Assembly (NCBI GenBank): GCA_019925105.1 | Contig: JAHGAU010000030.1 | Span: forward strand, 310,001 to 374,000 | DNA length: 64,000 bases | DNA from: Niebla homalea | Taxonomy: Eukaryota > Ascomycota > Lecanoromycetes > Lecanorales > Ramalinaceae | Direction of reading: 5' to 3' | Shown here: positions 59,175 through 64,000 of the stretch, in pieces | Position numbering within the stretch: position 1 is the first letter of the stretch | How the letters are laid out: each line of letters starts with the position of its first letter | The notes under the pieces: generated by a model | Database searches by the model: none | Seen by the model: only the letters and a program-made list of their open reading frames with translations | What the model was told of the DNA's origin: nothing | Program-made: the position numbers and the translations under genes

Positions 59175-62100
59175 TTGATTGATTGATTGATTGATTTATA
59201 CTACGGATCTAGCTAAGCTAATTCCGGCGTTCCCTAATACTCGGCCATTTGGCCTTACTGGTAACCGTAAAAAACCCGATATCTATAACGTTAAGAATAA
59301 AAACCGGTATTTACCTAGTTTCTACTTACGTCTTAAGGGCTAAGAGTATCTACGGCCGTTTAAAGAGTAAGAATTTATTTATATACCTTTTTTAAGAAAA
59401 CCTATAATATTATAACTGAATCTACTTAAGGATTGCCTTTAAACCTGTTGCTTTTCCGTTACCTTATAAGTTTATTTAATATTAAAATTTCAGAATTCCG
59501 ATTATATTACTAAATATCTTTATTAATACGTATATTATTATTACCTTATTTATATAATTCTGCCGACCGATATAATATCGCCTTTTATGCCGCCCCGGTA
59601 TTTATAGCCTTTTTAGCCCCCTATTGGGTACAATTTTCCCGCTACTATTTTTTACCCCCGGGTTAACGGTAAGGTTTTTTAATTAAGTTCTCGATTACTT
59701 CCTTTATTTCCTTAACTAGGCCGAACTATAATAATAAGCCCGTAATTATTATAAATTTGACGGCCGCTTTAATACCCTTTTTATTAATAAGTATTTAACG
59801 ATAATTATTGGTTTTTATCCTTTTAATTAATCTTAATTTAAGCTCCTTAAATAATAAATAAGAGATTAATATATATATAACGTTTTGCTTTCGTTATTTA
59901 TATTTATAATTAACGTTAATCCGATTATTAACGTATATAATAAAAAGGAAATAAATTAAGCCGTTTTTATTTATCCGGAATTAAATTATTAACGTATTAT
60001 CGTTTTCCTTATAATCCTATAACGCCGGAGATACTTATTAATAACCTCGTTATTATCTAGCGCCGGGTATTATTACCCTTAAAGGATTAATTCTTTATAT
60101 TTATATTAACGTTTTATCCATTTCTTTATAATCTATAAGGTAATCGTTATTAACTTTATCCTTATGGTTTTCTTTTTTTCCGCCGCTTTTACTTTAAGTA
60201 AGAATTTATATATTCTTACGTTAACTTCTTAAATATAAGTTAAGTTAACCTCTTTTTTAATTTACTTTAATTTAACTTTTATAGGGGGTAAGTACCGTTT
60301 TTTTACGCTTTCTTATTTAAGGCTTTTTATAATTTTAACGAATACGTTTATTTCTTATTAACGTAATTAAGTTTATATTTTTTTTAAGCTTCGCTTAAGT
60401 AATTATTTAATTTAAAGCTAGCTTTATTAATAATATAAAGACCTTAAATTCTAATATCGGGACGGGAGTTATTTTATATACTTTATTTATTATTTTTAAG
60501 TATCGGTTTTAAATTTTCTATAATTACCAGACGGGTTTTTTCTTATATTTAAACGTATTTTTAGGTACGTATTAAATAATTACTACGTATATTATCGTAA
60601 GCTTTATAACTATTTAATAGACGGTTTTAACCTTTTATAAAATAACTTTTTACGTTAACGCTATAAGGTAAATAAGGCCTTTCTTTTATAAAATTATTTT
60701 CTTTTAAACCTTTTTTATATAATTTTTCTAGTTTAATTTCTTATTAACTTATAAACTAAATACCTTAATACTGGCTTCCGGTTTTACCGTTATATTACTT
60801 AAGTCTATTATAACTATTATATTATATAACTTTAAACTCCTTATTATATAAATAAATTTATATTTATATAAAGTAAATTAAACTTTATATATCTTTATTT
60901 ATTATAAATAGACTTTATAAATTTATTTTAACTTTAAATAGTTTATATAAATAGACGTATTATAAGTTAAAAGGTAAATATTATTAATAAAGCCTTTTAT
61001 TTAAATTTTCTGTTTTAGTTTTATTAAGTTTTTAATAAACGGGCCGTTAAAGAATAAGAATAAGATTAAGGAAATAAATAACCCCTGAGGAATCCCTATT
61101 ATTACGGGCTCTATCGTACTTATCTTTTATCCCAGGTTAATTAACGTTACTTAATTACTTAAGAAACTTTTTATTTAATTTATAAAGAAAAATAAAACCC
61201 TTTTTTTCCGTAAATTATATAGTAACCTTTAATGGTTTACTTTATTAAACGCCTTTATAATATTTAAGGAAAAAAGACTTATAATATACTTTTTCTTATA
61301 ACCTTATATTATATATACGTTATTAATTAAGCTTTTAAAAGCCGTTTCCGTCGACCGTCCTTTTTTTACCTTTATTTATTAATTAAGGAATAACTTATAC
61401 CCTTCTATATAATTACTTAAGATCTTTATAATTATTATCTTTAAAGCCTTCCTTAACGTATAAAGGAATATTATAAGTTTATATAATTTTACCTTTAAGT
61501 AATCTGATTTAACCGGTTTCTTAAGGATAATCGTCTTAACCTCCTTAAATTTATGGGGGTAATATCTTATATTAAAGTAGGCTTAAAATAAGTAAATAAA
61601 GACCTTTTTAAATAATAACGTTACTATAAATAAGAACCTATTTAATATATTATTAAGTCCGGGGGCCTTATTCTTTTTCGGCTTATTAATTGCCTTAATT
61701 ATTATTTCTAAAATTATTATTTTACTTATTATTATTAATTTAAGATATACCGTACCGTCGATATTTATTAAATTAGTTTCCGGTAATAAGGGAAAAAACG
61801 CCTTTTTAAGAGCCTTAATTTTATCGTCAAAGGTATTTATTACCGTACCGTCTGGTCTTTTTAAGGGTAAAAACTTAAAGATAAGTTTAAATTTCTTATT
61901 TTATTCCTTATTATATTTTATTAACTTTTAAATATTATGAAAAAAAACCGCTAAATTATATACTATAGCCCGGAAGTATATTTATTTAACCTTCCGGATA
62001 ATTTTTTCCTTTTTTTTTTAAGCTTTTTTTAACCGTTAAAACGTCTCCCGGTTCTTATATTTAATAACTTATTTTATAAGCGTTTTTACCTTTATAGTTA

Positions 62101-64000
62101 TTTTTATATATTCCTCGTTTTAATAGGTTTTAACTTTTTAAGACGGCTTTATTATTAAGATTATAATATTAATTATTTTATTTAAAGCTTTTATTATCCG
62201 TTTTATAAAACGGTCGATTTATTCCTTATTATTAAGTCGGGGACGCTCCGTTAATTAAGATATTATTTTTACCGCCTTTATTAATACCTTAACTTCCTTA
62301 ATTATCTTTTATATTTATTTAAACGGTAAAGGCGGAATTACGTTAATAGATTAATTTAAAGTTATTTATATTAGGACGTAATTTAAACCGTATTTTAGGT
62401 CCTTTTAGGGTCCGTATATTATAACTAAGTTAATAATACCTTCCGAATTAAATATTAAGTCAATTATAATCCTAAGTTTATAGCTTTTTTATATAATAGT
62501 CCCTTTTAATGTTAATAACGTAAGGTTAAACCGTATAATAATTATTAATAATTTTTTAAATTTAATATAATTAATTATATAACCGTCTTCGTTCTATTAA
62601 ACGTAATAAAGATTAAAGTCCTTTATTAAAAGGTACTTATTAAGTATAACTATAATATTCTTAAGTAACGGGATCGTAAAAAGTTTCTTTTTATTAATTA
62701 ATAACGGATTATACGTATTATAAATATTTAAGGTACTTTCAGTATCCTTCTTTTATATAATCCGGAATATATATAGGTTCCCTCCGTAATAAATAACGTC
62801 TTAACTATTTATATTTAATTTTTTATTAATAAAAAAATATATTTACGTCGTTTCGTTACCCTTAAAGGCTAAATAAAAACCATCTCCCGGGTTAATTAAA
62901 GAATAGGTATATAAATTATATAATGGTTCTTATATTATTATAATATTAATATCCTTTATTTTTTTAAATTTAAATATTAATATTATGGCTTTAATTGCTT
63001 CCCTGTATATATTATATTATATTATTTTTAAAAGCGTAAATATATTAAATATTAATATCCGTCGGGCTCTTTTTATTAACTTTTATTTATATAAATAATC
63101 TCTTTTTAAGGTTAAACGTTATTTATTTTAATCTTTTTATTATGATAATAATCCTGGTCGGGCGGCCGGCCTTAAGGGTTAATATTATTATAAGTTTCCT
63201 CTTTTTTACGTTATTAATTACTATATTTTACCCTTCCCCGTTTAATAAACTCCGTTTACGTTTTAAGACCGTTTTTAATTGCCTTATTAATTTAGGTTTA
63301 TACGAATTATAGTATTAAACCTTGGCCGTTATCCTAATCTCCTTATATTAAGTCTTTTTTATTCTTATTATATACCGTAAATCCTACGCTAAATAGCTAT
63401 TATTATTATATACCGCGTATTTTAATACGTTTTTCACTAAACCCTTTATTATTAAGTTAGCGTATTTATACGTATTATACCTTTTAATATATACTATATA
63501 TTTCGTACTATTAGGATACCTCGTAATAATATACCCGTACCTTTAATATTTAAAATATTAATAAATATCCGCTGCCCGGTCTTAAGGTCTTATTAATTTA
63601 AAAGACCCACCCTTTATTACCCCTTTATTAAGGATATCGTCGTATATCCTTATTAACGTTACGCTTAAAATAACTATAAAGTATTTCTTTATATAATTAA
63701 AAACGTTTAACTTTTTTATTATAGCGGAAAGGTTATAATCGACGATCTTTAACTTAAGGTAAAAAACTATATTCTTCTTCTTTATCTGCCTTAAGGTAAT
63801 TTCCCTTTCCTCCTTTATAAATTTTATTAAATATATCCCGTTTACCGTAATAACGAAGGATTATTTTAATACCTTTACCGTTTTATACCCCTTTTTACCG
63901 GCTTATCTTTTTAACTTTTTTAGCTTTTCTTTCACCTTTAATAAGGTTATATTAAGGAGGATATTTTTACTTTATAACTTACGTACCGTAATAATTTATT
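59175..64000 (-). mobile_element. LINE L5, 3' 4.8 kb, runs off the window
   Basis: Same family on -: (TTGA)n, then ACTACGGATCTAGCTAAGC at the left edge, and continuous similarity to L1-L4 to the window end. By position, reverse transcriptase lies at about 60.9-61.8 kb, endonuclease at about 62.3-63.1 kb and part of ORF1 beyond. It is less mutated and more different from L1-L4 than they are from each other (for example actcggccatttggcctta near 59,240), so it may be a separate subfamily or an older insertion. The TSD cannot be checked because the 5' end is outside. Confidence 0.88.

Overview
The window is AT-rich repeat wasteland from a filamentous ascomycete (Pezizomycotina-type) genome. It carries the mark of repeat-induced point mutation (RIP): CpA and TpG are almost absent, TpA is everywhere, and CpG is retained. 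For example, 12,001-12,060 has no CA and no TG but three CGs. Former coding frames survive only as recognisable protein fragments, mostly broken by TAA/TAG where CAA/CAG would be expected. I find no intact host gene, no functional tRNA or rRNA gene and no CRISPR array. Genus cannot be read from the sequence.

Layout. (1) 0.5-5.4 kb: wreck of a Ty3/Gypsy element on +, with RNase H and integrase recognisable. (2) 4.84-28.31 kb: a giant inverted repeat. The left arm is 4,840-10,215, the loop about 750 bp, and the right arm 10,965-11,105 continued at 22,754-28,306. Each arm is about 4.7 kb once later insertions are removed. Those insertions are a SINE in the left arm (8,386-9,031), and in the right arm a full-length LINE (L1) that itself contains a second full-length LINE (L2) in opposite orientation, plus a terminal-repeat miniature LTR element (TRIM1, 24,270-25,256). 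(3) 28.6-28.9 kb: a gag-like remnant on -. (4) 30.1-36.7 kb: LINE L3 (-) with a SINE nested in it. (5) 36.7-38.8 kb: Ty1/Copia remnant (-) with gag, protease and integrase pieces, then an AAT microsatellite. (6) 39.0-41.3 kb: a 2.3 kb palindrome with a 12-nt loop. (7) 43.2-49.0 kb: LINE L4 (-). (8) 50.3-53.0 kb: a RIP-broken FHA-domain/Ser-Thr kinase gene (+) with a second TRIM (53,006-54,101) next to or inside its 3' part. (9) 55.6-58.3 kb: an unidentified RIP-broken gene with a P/Q-rich hexapeptide repeat. (10) 59.2-64.0 kb: LINE L5 (-), running off the window.

How the pieces relate. Four LINE copies with visible boundaries are each 5.79-5.83 kb, have target-site duplications (TSDs) of 7-14 bp, and end in a (TCAA)n tail. 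The SINE ends in the same roughly 60-bp tail, so it was probably mobilised by this LINE. The two TRIMs have perfect 5-bp TSDs, 144- and 178-bp LTRs, a polypurine tract, a conserved LTR hairpin, and tRNA-like A and B boxes that straddle the 5' LTR/internal junction. They are GC-rich and largely escaped RIP. Because each arm of the giant inverted repeat preserves the empty site of the other arm's insertion, the order of events can be read: duplication first, then SINE, TRIM and LINE insertions, with RIP acting throughout. The TRIM family, the giant inverted duplication, the small-loop palindrome and the variable 5' leaders of the LINE are the most unusual content.
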